Shown piece after piece: positions 42,885 to 55,663 of a stretch of DNA of 64,000 bases. Source of the DNA: Diphasiastrum complanatum (taxonomy: Eukaryota > Streptophyta > Lycopodiopsida > Lycopodiales > Lycopodiaceae); the NCBI GenBank assembly GCA_029204225.1, contig CM055107.1:26233482-26297481 (forward strand). The letters run 5' to 3'. Positions within the stretch are counted from its first letter, which is position 1; each line of letters begins with the position of its first letter. Under the pieces are notes generated by a model that did not search any database, had not been told where the DNA came from, and was given only the letters and a program-made list of their open reading frames with translations. Both the position numbers and the translations under genes were made by a program.

Positions 42885-45330
42885 CTATTTGTGAAATCAA
42901 AATATATTCAATTTCACAAATTTAAATTGAGAAGTCAGGGATTCCATGAGGTAAAGCTAAGAAACAATATGCTTGTAACCAAAAAATTCAAAGGATTTAT
43001 ATCAAAACAATAATATAAAATTCAATAAACAAATAATCTTGGCCAAACAAGATTGCTTATGTCTCATTAATACCCAAACCATAGATGCATGGTTTAGGAA
43101 TATGTTCTAGGTTTTTGACCCGGAACGTTGTTTCAAAACTTTTTTTTTTTTTTTGCAATATAGATGTCAAATTGCTCCAGTTTTTTTTATGTGAAAGCCA
43201 AATTTGGCTGAATACTAGGTATTAACGATTCACTAATTCATTGATTCCTGATGTGCATTGATTTACTGATTAATGCATCTCTAACTCAAGGACTCCCTCT
43301 CTGATGATGAGGCTAATGTCGGTGGTGGTGATGCCCTGGCTCCGCATCTGCGCGTGTCGTTACTCCTGCCTCTGCCTCTGCCTCTCCCCCCAACATGGAG
43401 CCTGATTATATTTTTGTTTTTGGAGGTCTTGGTTAGCCCTTGATATCCAGTTCATGACCACTTGTGTCATGCCTTTGAAGAGAATTTGTTTGAAAAGTCT
43501 CTTAAAATCTTGTAATTTCATAGTCAATGAGGACTATTCGCAGATTTGACTGATCATGTTTGGTTTTCTACTATTTTGATTGGTTTTTAGACGTGTTTGC
43601 AATTTTTTTTGAAACTAAAATTGTTTTTGGTCTAATGGCATAAAAATAGCCTTAAATATACGAAAATTATTTAATCAATAATATATAATGTATTATGTAT
43701 TATGATATATGTATATACATAAAAAAATTTGGAATAACCTAAATAAGCCAATTGAGAACTTGTTGATGCCCGTAGTTTGCGGTTGGCACTAAACTCATAA
43801 CCATAAAGTGCCATGCATCAAAATAATAGGAGATGACAAATTATTGCATGTACCCTATGTTTCTTCACAAGTTGTGTACTTGTATAAGTACATGATTGTC
43901 GATTTAATACCTCGTTCGCTCTTGGCATAAATCAAATAGCACTATGGAATGCCACATCAACTGAATCAAATGTACATAATGTAGAATAAATATTGTAAGC
44001 AATCTTGATTGGCTATAACTATTAGCCATTGATTGATGGGTTCCAAACAAGAATTCCATAGGAGGGGATTCTTGCATTGCCTTTCTCACATCCACATTGA
44101 GCCTACTTCTTCCATGCTCATGCATTATGTTGGTAGAAACCAACATATTGTTAGGATTTTGGTACATTGCTCAAACGAGATTGTGCAACCCAAAAAACCA
44201 AAACGAGAGGCATAATGTCTTTGACCATTGTGATTTTCACCCTATGGCAATAAAACTAAGGTGCTAAATCTATACTCAAGTAGTGGGCATAACCTAGTGT
44301 GTCGTGCTTGTAAAACTGTTTTGGAAGGTTTCAATGCTAAGTATTAAGTTCATGAATGTTTTTGGTTGAGTCCTTAATCCATGTTGGCTAGGGCCAGAGA
44401 CTCGATAGCCTTGCTTGTTTGTATCTTTTCTCTTGTATGTGCTCATTTGTGCAGTAGATTGGCATCAAACCCATGAACTCACCTCAAGGAAAAGAATGAA
44501 AGTCCTAAGCAACTCGCTGCTTATTGGGGACAACTACGTGGTTGCACTTTTTGAAAGATATATACATGTTCAATATACATGTTCAAAATGTGTTCTCTAG
44601 ATGAGGCCATTGTGTTTGATCATAGACAACATTTCATGAATCACATGCAATGCATCGAGTTGACCTTTTTCATCTAGTCATTTCTTCTTTAAAATTTTCA
44701 CTCTCTCCTTATGTCATTTGAGTAGGCAACTTGACGACATATGAGTGGGTGACTTGTTCATCTCACACTTGTTTTATATGCCTTTGACAAATATTATGTC
44801 ATAAGTTATAGTTATCATAATAACAACTTATGGCAATAATTAAAGTAAACCTCAAAGTACCATTTTTTGAGTTTGGACTTGTGTTGAAGAAATACTATAA
44901 AATTCACACCATTATTCCACAAGTTGTCAACTGACAATGATATGAAACCATAAATTTGTCGTCAATTTAACAATGCAACTTCTAAGAATACATCTAAGCA
45001 CTTAACAACAAATGTTATGTATTTATTTAACTTAGGAAACAAGTGTCGTCTTATATGTCAAAGCATCAATCCATTGACAATAATTGGTCATTGGATTCTC
45101 GTCAACTAGCTGGCTTGTAGAATAGACAAATGTTTTTGTTGAATGTCTAGGCTTTAAAAGATTTAACAGAATAGTAATATTATAGTTACTTATATGTTTA
45201 CTACAAAAATGAAATGGAACATAATACCTTAAGGGTGTTTGAATTGTCTTCAATGCATGTTTGTGTGTCTCCAATGGTCGTTATGTAACAATAAAAGCAA
45301 GAAATAACTTTAAGATGAAAGAGAAAAGCT
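42885..45330. other. Gene-free AT-rich stretch
   Basis: No conserved coding frame on either strand. A short block at 43305-43400 (SDDEANVGGGDALAPHLRVS in one frame, then CCTCTG repeats) resembles the acidic C-terminal tail region of the hAT gene, but only weakly. Confidence 0.4.

Positions 45331-45333
<3 letters not shown>

Positions 45334-45382
<49 letters not shown>
45334..45382. repeat. (GA)n microsatellite
   Basis: About 24 uninterrupted GA units. Confidence 0.97.
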
Positions 45383-45388
<6 letters not shown>

Positions 45389-45439
45389 AGACATTTTGCG
45401 AGTAACAATATTGCGAGTTTAGCGAGTCTTTTTAGCATA

Positions 45440-45920
45440 GGGTGTGTCACGGCTGACTTTTGCAGACTTCGATCATTCATTTAGTGCCTAGGTGGTTGTG
45501 GGTGTGTGATTATGAAAAGCTAGACATATTGTAGAAGCAACTTTCGTACACCAAAACAACTTACATGAGAAGCAAGAACACACAGCAATACAACTAACTG
45601 TATTTGCTTGTTCAAACTGATAATGAAAATCATATAACCATATGCCATACCATGAAAAATAATACCATATGAACTACCAAATCTACACGATATCTATACC
45701 ATATACCATATGACCATTTGCACTCACACTGTAGTGTTAGTGCCTAGGTGGCTGTGGGTGTGTCATCTTCTTCAATGTCCCCAGCATTCCCTTAGTGCTG
45801 TGGCTGACTGTTGTAGACTTCGGGCATTCACTTAGTGCCCGAGTGTGTGATTATGAAAAGCTAGACGTATTGTAGAAGCAACTTTCATACACCAAAAGAA
45901 CTTACATGAGAAGCATGAAA
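45440..45920. repeat. Direct repeat of about 130 bp, two copies
   Basis: The segments 45440-45580 and 45785-45920 share 'gattatgaaaagctagac', 'attgtagaagcaacttt' and 'acttacatgagaagca'. Between them is a third, partial match ('tagtgcctaggtggctgtggg', 45738-45760). Confidence 0.8.
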
Positions 45921-46514
45921 TATCACTTTTGAATAACGATGGATCAAAAGCTGTCTCCACCAACATATGAATGGAAAGATTGACAGTTTGTGTGACCCAA
46001 AATGTACAAATCCATTGAAACAAGCTACAAAAATTTGAATACCAACAATCATTGTAACTCTTTTATGTGCATCACCATCACACAACATGAAACAAAAAGA
46101 ACACACACCATCTATACCAATGTCTAATGGAAGCACTCCTCTGAGACATACACTTCTATGTAAAACAAGACCAGTGTGTCGAAGGGTGCAAAAAAAATTC
46201 TCCTGATGAATCATGCTTACTATGCATACAACAAGTCCACTATCATCCAATACTGCACTAAGTAGTTGTAGGGTTGCATCCAACATACCCTCTTGCAAAA
46301 TATTCCGTGGTGGTATTGATGTTGAAAATCCATTAGGTATCATGTTGGATGGAAGGACAAGAACTACCAAATCTGCACTGTATTCCACTGTCTTTCCTAT
46401 TCGTCTTCTACCCTCCCCAAAACAAGATACCAAACCCTTCTTTATCTCTACCATCTCTTTTGAAAGGGTTCTCTCACCAAATCTTTTTGTGATTGACGTC
46501 ATGCTACCATGCAC
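45885..46514 (-). CDS. Hypothetical protein, 209 residues
   Basis: This open frame starts MHGSMTSITKRFGERTLSKE. It is long for non-coding DNA of this composition and reads like folded protein: VEYSADLVVLVLPSNMIPNG, then DATLQLLSAVLDDSGLVVCIV, then RVTMIVGIQIFVACFNGFVH. The alternation of a hydrophobic strand ending in LPSN and a later 'L..vL...G.vv' strand is reminiscent of SAM-dependent methyltransferases, but the usual DPP-type motif is absent, so this is only a suggestion. The C-terminal third overlaps the direct repeat at 45785-45920, so the true end may be earlier. No promoter, intron or neighbour supports a function. Confidence 0.3.
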   Translation of the reverse strand: MHGSMTSITKRFGERTLSKEMVEIKKGLVSCFGEGRRRIGKTVEYSADLVVLVLPSNMIPNGFSTSIPPRNILQEGMLDATLQLLSAVLDDSGLVVCIVSMIHQENFFCTLRHTGLVLHRSVCLRGVLPLDIGIDGVCSFCFMLCDGDAHKRVTMIVGIQIFVACFNGFVHFGSHKLSIFPFICWWRQLLIHRYSKVIFHASHVSSFGV

Positions 46515-46619
46515 AATATGTAACTATTGCAATAAAGGCAAGAATGTGACTAGCGCAATTGAAATTGTGGATTTGTTACATGTGGCCAATTTTAAATTCT
46601 AACATGTACGTACAATAAA

Positions 46620-48900
46620 GAAAGCTGTATACGAATGTTATAAACCTGTGTGATAGATGAAGATGCAAGTTCTTTAGAGGAATATACTGAAACTCTTCAA
46701 GATTCTTTTTTGCGCTCTCCATACATTAGACTTATATGGCACTATTTCAGGTTGTTGACGTCCATGTTGTTCCCGACGAGCAAATTTTTTTCAACTGTAC
46801 TTAGTTTGTTGTGGACCTTCTGTTGAAAAGAGGAGGGTGCAGTGAGTTGGTTCGACAAGTCAAAGACTGTAAGCGGCTTATCAAGCGCAATGGGACTTAG
46901 CCTTCTTTCCTAATGCATGACTACGCCTATCGATATTGAACAAAGCATAATGACATAAGTCAAGTTCAATCTTTTTTAGCAACCAACTTTGAAATCGTTA
47001 GCACTAAAGTGATTTCATAGTGAATAAATCAAACGAAGCAATAAGAGATTTATAAATTACAAATAATCATAGAGAAGTAGACATGATACTGAACGCAATA
47101 AAGAATAGATTGATTTGGTAAGTAGCATGCACAAATCAGATGATGAGAGCACAAGGCAATTGCGGATAGAAACCGTGTACTCAAAGCTATTTCCGAGTAA
47201 CTGAAAACTCTGTCTGATGCACTTCCGCTGTACTCTAATAGAACTTTGAAGGAAACTAAGCTAGAAAGCTGAGTTAGAGTTAGAGAGAGTCTTTGACGAT
47301 CAACTATTTATATTAAGCAATAATGCGTATCCAGTAGGACAACTAATAGGTCATAGATCGCAATAGCTAGTTGGCTGTAATGCACTGGCATCCATCCAGT
47401 TAGGACTTCCCAGTAATTTACTTGCAAAGCAGGGAAAGTCTTTAGCTTCATAAAGAGTGAAACAATAACTGTCTTTTATTGACAATCTGGGTCAAAATCT
47501 ATTTTGACCTTCGAGAATCAAAATTTAATTTGATTTTGGCTTGGGTCAACATGTAAAAGTAGATCGAAGTCTATTACGAACTTCGGTTGGGTCGTGACTT
47601 GGGTCGATACGTTGAAGCAGATCAAAGTCTATTATGAACTTGGCTTGGGCAGGTCGAAGCAAATCAAAGCATAAATCTCAACAGGGATCAACTTTAGAAG
47701 ATTATTTAAGTTGGATGCATTTGTAAAAGTGGACCAAGTATTGATGATTTCCAAAGATAGACTACCTACATCCAAGTTGGGGAAATAAGTTTCACATTCA
47801 TCACTCAATTAAATGACAACTCAATTCCAAAGTACTTATTCACATAACTCACTTCAGGTATGAATACTAATGTAGTAAATTAGAATGACACACACCATCA
47901 CAATTAAAAATCAAGCATTCATTCACCATTTGGAACAACACTTGAAAATTGAAATTTGAACTTGAGACAGCAAACATTTCTTTTGAAATGGCATATCTCA
48001 TGCACCATAGTAGTCGACGAGACAACTGCATTCGTTTATCAAAGTGATTCTCTCTCCATCACAAGAAGCAATACAAGAGGAAGTTTGAATTTCATGTGGT
48101 GCAATTTCACTTCCTCTCTCATTAAAGTGAAATCACTCTAGTACAACTCAACATAATAGAGCATTTTTTTTTCTCAAATATATAAAAGATGTCTAGCAAA
48201 AAATATCAAGTCACACCTTTCTCAGAGAAAACTGTAGAGCATCGACAAGAACAATAACGTCACACAAATTCCATAGTTAATAACTTAATAATAATCTTTT
48301 TGATAGTGTCAAAGACCCTTTTTCGTGGACTCCTCTAACCAGCTGCCCCCAAACTAGATCATAATAATCTTTTCCACATTGCTTTCCAATAACTGAGGAT
48401 GTTTGGAAAAGTGTAGAAGCTTCATGCATTTTCAATTTCTTTTTGGCTCTTTAGTCGGTTGATCCTTTGACACTTTGTTTCGTAGCTTGGTCCTTTGATT
48501 GTATTTGGCTGTAAGTCCACTTTTGAGCTTTGACACTTGAGCTCCTATGCATACTTGGCAGCTACTGTTTGGTTGAAAGTTCGGCCAAGAAAGAAATAAT
48601 AAAAACTTCTACCAGACTTCAACGTCCTTGATTGACATTCGTCATCGGGTCTACGTTATCACGAAAATGGAATACTCGGTTATCACAGTAAATACAAACT
48701 AGATTCACAAAATCTGACAAAAATGATGTCAGACAGCTGTTTTAGAAACCTCATGAACTCCTCTCATGTGTCTACATGATCAGTCATTTTGGTACACTTT
48801 GTTGCCCTTAAGATGACAGAAACAGTTTGTAACCTCAACAAAAAGCCAATGGTGAACCCAGTATGTACTCGTAGCCATCGCATTCAGTTGCGTTTTAGCC
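46620..48900. other. Gene-free region with a probable minus-strand LTR
   Basis: On the minus strand a TATAAATAG promoter-like motif (47310 region) is followed by pyrimidine-rich sequence, as in several LTRs here. Two 36-bp direct repeats 'agatcgaagtctattacgaacttcg' / 'agatcaaagtctattatgaacttgg' lie at about 47563 and 47619. No polyprotein is attached. The remainder holds nothing I can name. Confidence 0.35.
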
Positions 48901-48953
48901 TGCAGTCGCCAGCATCTTATGCTGACGGCTTCTCTCATGCTGATAGTTTTGAA

Positions 48954-49119
48954 TCAAAATAGAAAATACACCAACGGCAACGCTGCTAATGTCTGTTGGA
49001 GAATTGCTCCGAGAAAAGAATGGCAAGATAAGATGTGGGTCTTCAAAGTAGCTGCTGATCCACTTTTAGGTTCGCTTAAAGCTGCACAATCATCACAGAA
49101 AAGCACTCAGCTACTGTGT

Positions 49120-49185
<66 letters not shown>

Positions 49186-50622
49186 ACCTGAAAAGAAGCA
49201 TGGAAGAGTAACTACTATTCCACTAAGTGGTTGGCCAAAATCGATGCCAGGGTTCAATGCTCGGATCTTGCTGGGAAAGGTGGTACACTTCACAGCTATG
49301 CTTACAAGACTGTCATTTGCCACTCCCACATATGCACTACCACAAGGGCCACATCCAATCTTATTGCTACTGCATGGCAGCTCTACAGCATCCCCTACTG
49401 TGAGGGTATCCAGGCTTAGGTTTCCGTTCATGGCTTTTATTGCAGGCACAGTAGTGTTGCAAGCCATGGCTATGGTGACGAGATCCACCACGCTTTGAAA
49501 GGTGAATGAAGATCCACAGATGGAGCATGAATTGTAAACTTTGGGAGGATCAATGCAAGGCACAAGAATTTCTGTTCCTGCATTAATCAAACCCGTGTTG
49601 CCAAGCTCGTTAGCATAGGATAGGACCGTGGGGGAGACGCTGCAGCTGCTGGCTAGGGTTTCAATGGTGGCAGCTTGCTTCACCACAAAGGAGGGACTGC
49701 AGCCACTGCAGACAATGGGATTGATGGAGGGTTTGCAGGGAATCCTCACCAGGCTGCCGAGGGGTGGCATAACAAAATTAGCTGAGGGATTGCTCGCCAT
49801 GAGAGCGACATACCCCACATGGCACTTGGCGGCAATGGCTCCAAGGTTGTCCTGTATGTCCGTTACATTGTACAAAACTCCGCAAGGCCCACAGTTAGCA
49901 GGATCGGCCCCCGAGCAAGGTATTCTCACCGACTGGCCAGGATAGATCACCCCTCCGCTTTCAACGGCAGGATTGATCGCTTCCAGCTGCTGAAGCGTCA
50001 GATTACAAGCTGTAGCCACATCCTGCAGGGTCTGATTTCCGCCGCTGGTGTAGGAGATACCACAGATGCCACAGCCGCTTACAGGATTGAGGCTGCGGCC
50101 TCCTTTGCACGGGATGTTGACGAACTGTTCTGGATAGATGTTGTTGTAGTCTATTCCCACATTGGCGTTCTCCAGAGTGGAAATATCCATGCCGCATCTG
50201 GTAGCTACGTCATCGAGGATGTCTCCTGATTTAATTATGTAGAAGGAGCCGCAGATGCCACAGCCTGCCGGATCGCTTCCAGTGCATGGTAACGATATGG
50301 GCTCATTAGCGAGGCTGTGGCTGCCCACATAGCTAGGATTCAAGGATTGGATGAGGCTGAGAGAGACGTTGCAGAACGCAGCGATGGAGGCAAGGGTGTC
50401 GCCGATTTGTGCTCGGTAGGAGTCGCCACAGATGCCGCAGCTGCCGAAGGGCGGCGCCGGAGAGGGAGCGACCGAGAGGCCAGGAGTTGGAGACCCTGTG
50501 GGCTGCTCTGGAGTTGGGGCGGGTGATGGAGTAGTTGAGATGGGCGCTGGTGGTTGAAATTGGGCTCTAAAATTCTGTCCTGGCGCACGGTCTATGTAGA
50601 AGACTGCAGCAGCTGCATACAC
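48954..50622 (-). CDS. LysM-domain protein with seven LysM modules and GPI-anchor signal
   Basis: Two exons on the minus strand: 50622-49188 and 49081-48954, separated by a 106-bp intron (GT at 49187, AG at 49082) filled by CT and CA repeats. Joined in phase they give about 520 residues. The order is a short hydrophobic N-terminus (incomplete signal peptide), a Pro/Ser/Thr-rich linker (residues 22-60), and seven LysM-like modules at 62-113, 121-172, 184-236, 244-296, 305-356, 366-417 and 424-475. Each opens with C-x-x-C (mostly CGICG or CGPCG), has a central Cys and ends with PC. The second exon encodes a small-residue region (SGSAA) and a hydrophobic tail ending PLVYFLF, a typical GPI-attachment signal. 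LysM proteins bind chitin- or peptidoglycan-type glycans; plant GPI-linked LYM/CEBiP proteins do this at the plasma membrane in immunity and symbiosis. They usually have two or three modules, so seven is unusual. The start is unresolved because a 139-bp CT tract lies directly upstream. Confidence 0.8.
49117..49181. repeat. (TG)n(AG)n microsatellite inside the LysM gene intron
   Basis: TG units then GA units occupy most of the 106-bp intron between the LysM exon and the GPI exon. Confidence 0.9.
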
Positions 50623-50638
50623 CGAAACGATAGAGATA

Positions 50639-50780
<142 letters not shown>

Positions 50781-50837
50781 AAAACATTCCAATAGATGAA
50801 GTTGCATCATCGTCATCTTTCACTCTTTTCTTAAAGC

Positions 50838-51230
50838 TTACCTGCATTTGAACTGATCCATTTCTCCATCAGCACCAAAACGAACAAAACAGTGGGGTGG
50901 AAACTTCTTTTTGACATATCTAGGGAAGCAACCTGATGGCTTGCGCATGTTGCTACAACAGATGAACACTTGTGCTTTGAACACTTGCTCCAGCTCATTT
51001 GCAATCATTAACAGCTTGCATCTTTCTATCACAGTAAAAGAAGACCTGAAATTATCTGTGTAGCAAAGAACCTTTTGAAATCTATTTCATATTGACTGCA
51101 GCCACCACCAAGTAATGATCAGTTTGCGGCTTGCCGCGGGAGTAAATGATCCGGTTGCTGAACCCTTTGCTTTTGAGACTGCTCGAATAAGAGATGGTAA
51201 CCATCAAGCCTCGTCAGTTTTCCGGGAAAT
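50838..51230 (-). pseudogene. Exon-like coding remnants upstream of the LysM gene
   Basis: A frame (51032-50842) reads IERCKLLMIANELEQVFKAQ, then VFICCSNMRKPSGCFPRYVK and FVRFGADGEMDQFKC. It stops at a good splice donor CAG|GTAAGC at 50841. Its phase (2) does not fit the LysM reading frame. A second frame further up (about 51225-51080) reads NRIIYSRGKPQTDHYLVVAAV before a stop. I do not recognise either. They may be exons of an unknown gene or relics. Confidence 0.3.
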
Positions 51231-51234
51231 CAGG

Positions 51235-53570
51235 ATCAGAACCTCTGCTAGATCATTCTACCCTTCTGGTGAAATTCTCTGAAACAGGATTACTCGCTCT
51301 TCCGTCTCTAATACAGAAAGTGGACTCAATCTTATGCACTGTATATCTTCTACTTCTCAATTAGCATACATGTTGTGTATGTTTACAGTTCTTGCAGTCT
51401 TTTAATAACGTCCTGCAGGCAATCACATCAACCATTGCACGAGATGTATGTGTACTTTCAATTTTTGTGTCTACTACGTTGCGTATTTAAACCAAGTCGT
51501 ATTTTTCCTGTTCTTTCTTGTAATCGCTGGAGCTGTTCGTATTTTTAAGAACGGTTGATGTTCTAGCTTTTTATTTGCTTTCTGTTGAGCATCGCAGCAA
51601 GCTCAGATTCTGTAGACTAGGTGAAATATGTGCGTATATGGATTTTTGCGATAAGATCTATCCAGCCGCTTGCGGGAGTTCTGGAGTCATTGCTGCCTTT
51701 TAGAAGAAGGCAACACTGCGTGCCGCCAACTAGCAAGTATCAAATAACACAAACTGATCAATCATCTGAATGAATTTGCATTCAGTTGCATTGTAGCACT
51801 AACAGTGCTTCATGAGCTGGGAGCTGAAATAATACAAGAAGCTAGCAAAGATCAAACAAAACAAGCGAAAAAAATTACTATGTAATTAGCAGATTTGCTT
51901 GCATGGTTGCATTGCACTGATCTACCCCCTGGCTGCACAAGAAGAACAAGCTAGAGGACAGAAGATATTCTGCTTAGACTTCTCTTACACTCATACTATG
52001 CCATTTTGTTGTTTCTATGCTCTGCCATATTTTGATCTTCATTTTCAATTATCACTCCCAGGCTTGACATTTGCAAGTTTGCAATGCATGTCTAAATTTG
52101 CATTTCAAAGAAAGGCCAAAAGTTTCAGTGGGGTCAATTGAAATGTAGTTCAACGTTTCCCTTCTTTGAAAGGTGAATATGAAAAAGGCGAAGTTTTGTT
52201 TCCTTCTAAAATACAGTAGCTGAAAGATCACCACCGAAAAGCACGTTACATGAAAGCTGAAAGTAAATCAGATCCTTCAACCAGAAAGGTCAGTATGCAC
52301 GTCAATTTCCCAGCCTGCCTTGATCACGCCCTTCAAAGTAAGATCCCATCATGGGTCTTTCATGGATAATAGTGCTAGCCCTTCAATTTGGCAAAATCCA
52401 TAATAGTGCTAGCCACCATCCATTCCCTGTAATTTCTTGAATTGATTCTTCAACACCTTTGCTTGAATGTCAAACACAAGGTTAGAGATTCCCTTTGGAT
52501 GCATGTGTGCTTACTTTAGAGAGTGAGATACACACAAAAGAAGGTGCTTTAAGTCAATGGTGTTGTTGTACGTAATTAGTTAGAATTAGGATCAAGTGAT
52601 AAAAACTCCCTTGACACATCAAAACCCGTGTGAAATCACTTAGGGTTAAGGTTTAGGGATAAAAAACAAATGATTTGGTATAAAAAACCCACATGGCTTG
52701 AACTATTCTCTTACCCCACAAAAGAAGGTGAATATAAGGGTATATGTTAACATAATCTATGTTATGATCTATTGAAAGATTCATAATGTAATGCAATTGC
52801 TATAAACTTCCTAAAAAACTTAGGGTTAGGGTTTCAATATGAAGAAAAAGAAGAGGCAACATGTGAACCTACTTTTTCTTGACATCCCACTTAGTGAGAC
52901 ATAAAAATTGCATACTAAATTGAACAATGAGACATGAAACTAGCAATCTATATTGGACAACCATTGCAATTATCTCCATATTATAGAACCCCCAAGGCCC
53001 AACAAATTACCCTTGAATCATTGGAGTTGCGAGGTGCGAATGTATTTGTGCTAGGTTATTAAACTTTAACTCCATGACTTCAACATGAGATTTGAAGGTA
53101 AAATTTAACATACATATGAACACATTAAAATCTAGCCTAACATCTGGCCTAAATTACATATGAACACCTCTGAACACATTAGAATCTAGCCTAACATCTA
53201 GTGCAAAATTGCCCTAATTGGCTAGTAGGTGTGAGAATCCATTACATGTCAACAATTAAAGGCTAAAAGCTTACGCAAAGAGGGCCTTAATTGGTTTTTG
53301 TTTTGCTTTGCCTTGCAAAGGCAATACTATGTGTTTAGGATGATCAAAGAGATTTTGAAATAAAGTCCACTTTAATATAAAAAGTCCACTCTAATATAAA
53401 TGCTTAAAGAACTAGAAGATCTATTGTAGTATAAGTGTTGTCAAGTTTTGGTCTTTACCCATGCACTAATTTTTGCATTTTTTGTGTAACGTTGAAAGCT
53501 TAAAGTTCTAACATGATTAAAATTGTGAAATGAATTCATGAATGCAACCAATTTTTTTAAAAAAAATTAA
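51235..53570. other. Gene-free AT-rich stretch
   Basis: Non-coding. Small local duplications are seen: 'ataatagtgctagcc' at 52368 and 52400, and 'gaacac...tagcctaacatct' at 53115-53200. 'ttagggtt' telomere-like motifs are scattered at 52645 and 52820. No gene is supported. Confidence 0.4.
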
Positions 53571-53579
53571 CCATAGATT

Positions 53580-54062
53580 AAGGACTTTTTACAAAAGTAC
53601 ATAACAGAGAAAAAACAGCTTAGAGAAGCAAAAGTTTATCAGCTTCTTTGAAAAGCAGTAGAGGGGAGATGGCAAAGTCACCATTGCCAACTATTCCTTT
53701 CTAGCCAAATGTACCAAAGAGTAACGATCCTAATGCATTGTCAAAAAGCAGTAATCTTAACAACACCAAAAATTATATCATTCAGCTGCAGGTCTATATG
53801 ACCGAATCTCCTGAATCTGGTATGAAAGCTAGCACTAAAGAGATCAGTCACTGACTTCCAGAGAGCAATATGGCAATGTAAAAAAAGGTGAGTCACATCT
53901 TCATCTATTATTTTGCATTCAGAACAGACATGTGTAACATTCCCTCTATATTGGGCATGGATAGGAAGAGAGAGCTGAAGATTTCTGAGAGAGAAGACTT
54001 TGAGATTGCCAGGCCTAATTTTATGCACGTTCTGAAATCTAGCTTTCCAGATGTGTGTGTGT

Positions 54063-54093
<31 letters not shown>

Positions 54094-54180
54094 GGGGGGG
54101 GTGTCAGAGAGGTTCCATTTGGGATAGAACCAAGAGAAAGTAAAATTCGGTTCTTTGTGTAAAAAAATCAGATCCAAAAT
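53580..54180 (-). pseudogene. LINE zinc-binding (zf-RVT) domain remnant
   Basis: The minus strand encodes FRTCIKLGLAISKSSL, then NLQLSLPIHAQYRGNVTHVC, SECKIIDEDVTHLFLHCHIA and LWKSVTDLF (about 54050-53830). This is the reverse-transcriptase zinc-binding domain found after RT in plant LINEs: C-x-x-C, then H-L-F-x-x-C. A following WYIWLERNSWQW-like block near 53690 is the usual end (IW-x-x-RN). The upstream part is broken by the GT/G tract. It is a different LINE clade from the fragments at 15-25 kb. Confidence 0.75.
54053..54101. repeat. (GT)n tract ending in a run of 25 G
   Basis: GT units from 54053 are followed by G at 54077-54101 without interruption. Runs of this length can form G-quadruplexes and are hard to sequence. 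Confidence 0.9.
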
Positions 54181-55640
54181 ATACTTGATGGATCAACAAG
54201 ATCTTAGCCAATTTTGGTTGCACATCTAGAAATAGCTAGAAGATAGAAATCACTACTTTATGCATGCTAGAACTTAGAAATGCATAATGATCTTATCATA
54301 AACACTTAAATACAGTAAGGTATTGTCCTTGTCCGTACAAAAACAACAACCTACTTTCCTTCACACGTGTGGAAGCAAGATCTACAAGAAAAGCAACATT
54401 CTACACATAGAAACCCAAGATATCAAGAGAAATACACATGAGATGGACATAGAATCATACGAGATGAATTCTTCCACATCAAAAGAGAATACAATGGTAT
54501 GTTCTCCATGTTGCTACTACTATTTATAGCTGCTCAAATGTCATTTGGCCACTTTTCCTAAATGGTAATTTCTTGGTATCTCACCAAATGACCTAGAAAT
54601 TCTAGTCTGCAATGTATAAACATTAGCCAATTAAAATGGGTCCAAACTTGACTTCATCCATTTATCTACTTGTCAAAAATAGTACAAACACTATTTAGGC
54701 CTTTATTGACATAAAAAAATCTATCTAAATTGAGATCTAAATTTGGCCTCAAATTGCCAAGATCAAACAACTTAACTAGTTGAATTTTTCACACTCTTCA
54801 ACTAGTTTTATCCATCTTAAGAATGATCTCCATCCTAACTATAGACCTCCCTTCTATGGTTTTATAGTTACTTTCATAATTGATATAGAGAATAGTGTCC
54901 ACATTGGATGCTTCACTATTTCTTACATCAATTTTACACATCAAGATGTAATTAGAACATGAAAAACCAAGTAGAATGTAAATGCAATGATTCCTCCATG
55001 CTTCCAACTTTGAACTCTCTGGAAAATAACAGCAGCCAAACAATAAATGTGAGTAATCAACCATTTCTTGCATGCATCCTCCATCTTTGTCCTTTCTTGA
55101 TATGTTTCCACCACGAAAATCCATGAATGAGCCTTCATTTCCATCTTGCCATAAGATATCATCAACCCCTGATGACTTGGCCATGAATGAGTGATATAAT
55201 GAGACTCCCTTAGCTTTATTTCCATTAGCAAAACCAGCCAACACCGTTGCGAGTTGAATGGATAATTTTGTGGGCTACGGAGAAACTTATGTAATATTCC
55301 TTAAAATTCTCTTAAGAATCTTATAAATTTAACATGATTTTGAAATATACTATGTGCACATATAAAATAAATACAAAAATCACTTAAAAGAAAAAAAGAC
55401 TTTTTGTGCATTTTGAATCTTATAAATTTAACTTTATTTCCAAAATAACATGTTTTTGTTCAAATTTTGACATTGAAATTTGATCCAAGGCAAAGTAAGA
55501 TTTAATATGCATAAAATTTCTTGAATGATTGAAACCTTCATGGTAACGTGATGTCTTGTTTCATAAAAGCACATCCACCACATACTATAAAAAAAAATGA
55601 ATTGCCAAAATAAACACAATATTTAGTACATTCTTTCTTA
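54181..55640. other. Spacer with an unassigned minus-strand frame
   Basis: A 148-residue minus-strand frame (55244-54798, MLAGFANGNKAKGVSLYHSF...) has no recognisable family and no supporting context. The rest is AT-rich non-coding sequence. Confidence 0.3.
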
Positions 55641-55663
55641 ACATAACATGAAAGCACATGTCA

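Noticed and set aside
49231-50526. Plus-strand frames opposite the LysM gene
   Set aside because: Antisense shadows of a conserved seven-module minus-strand protein.
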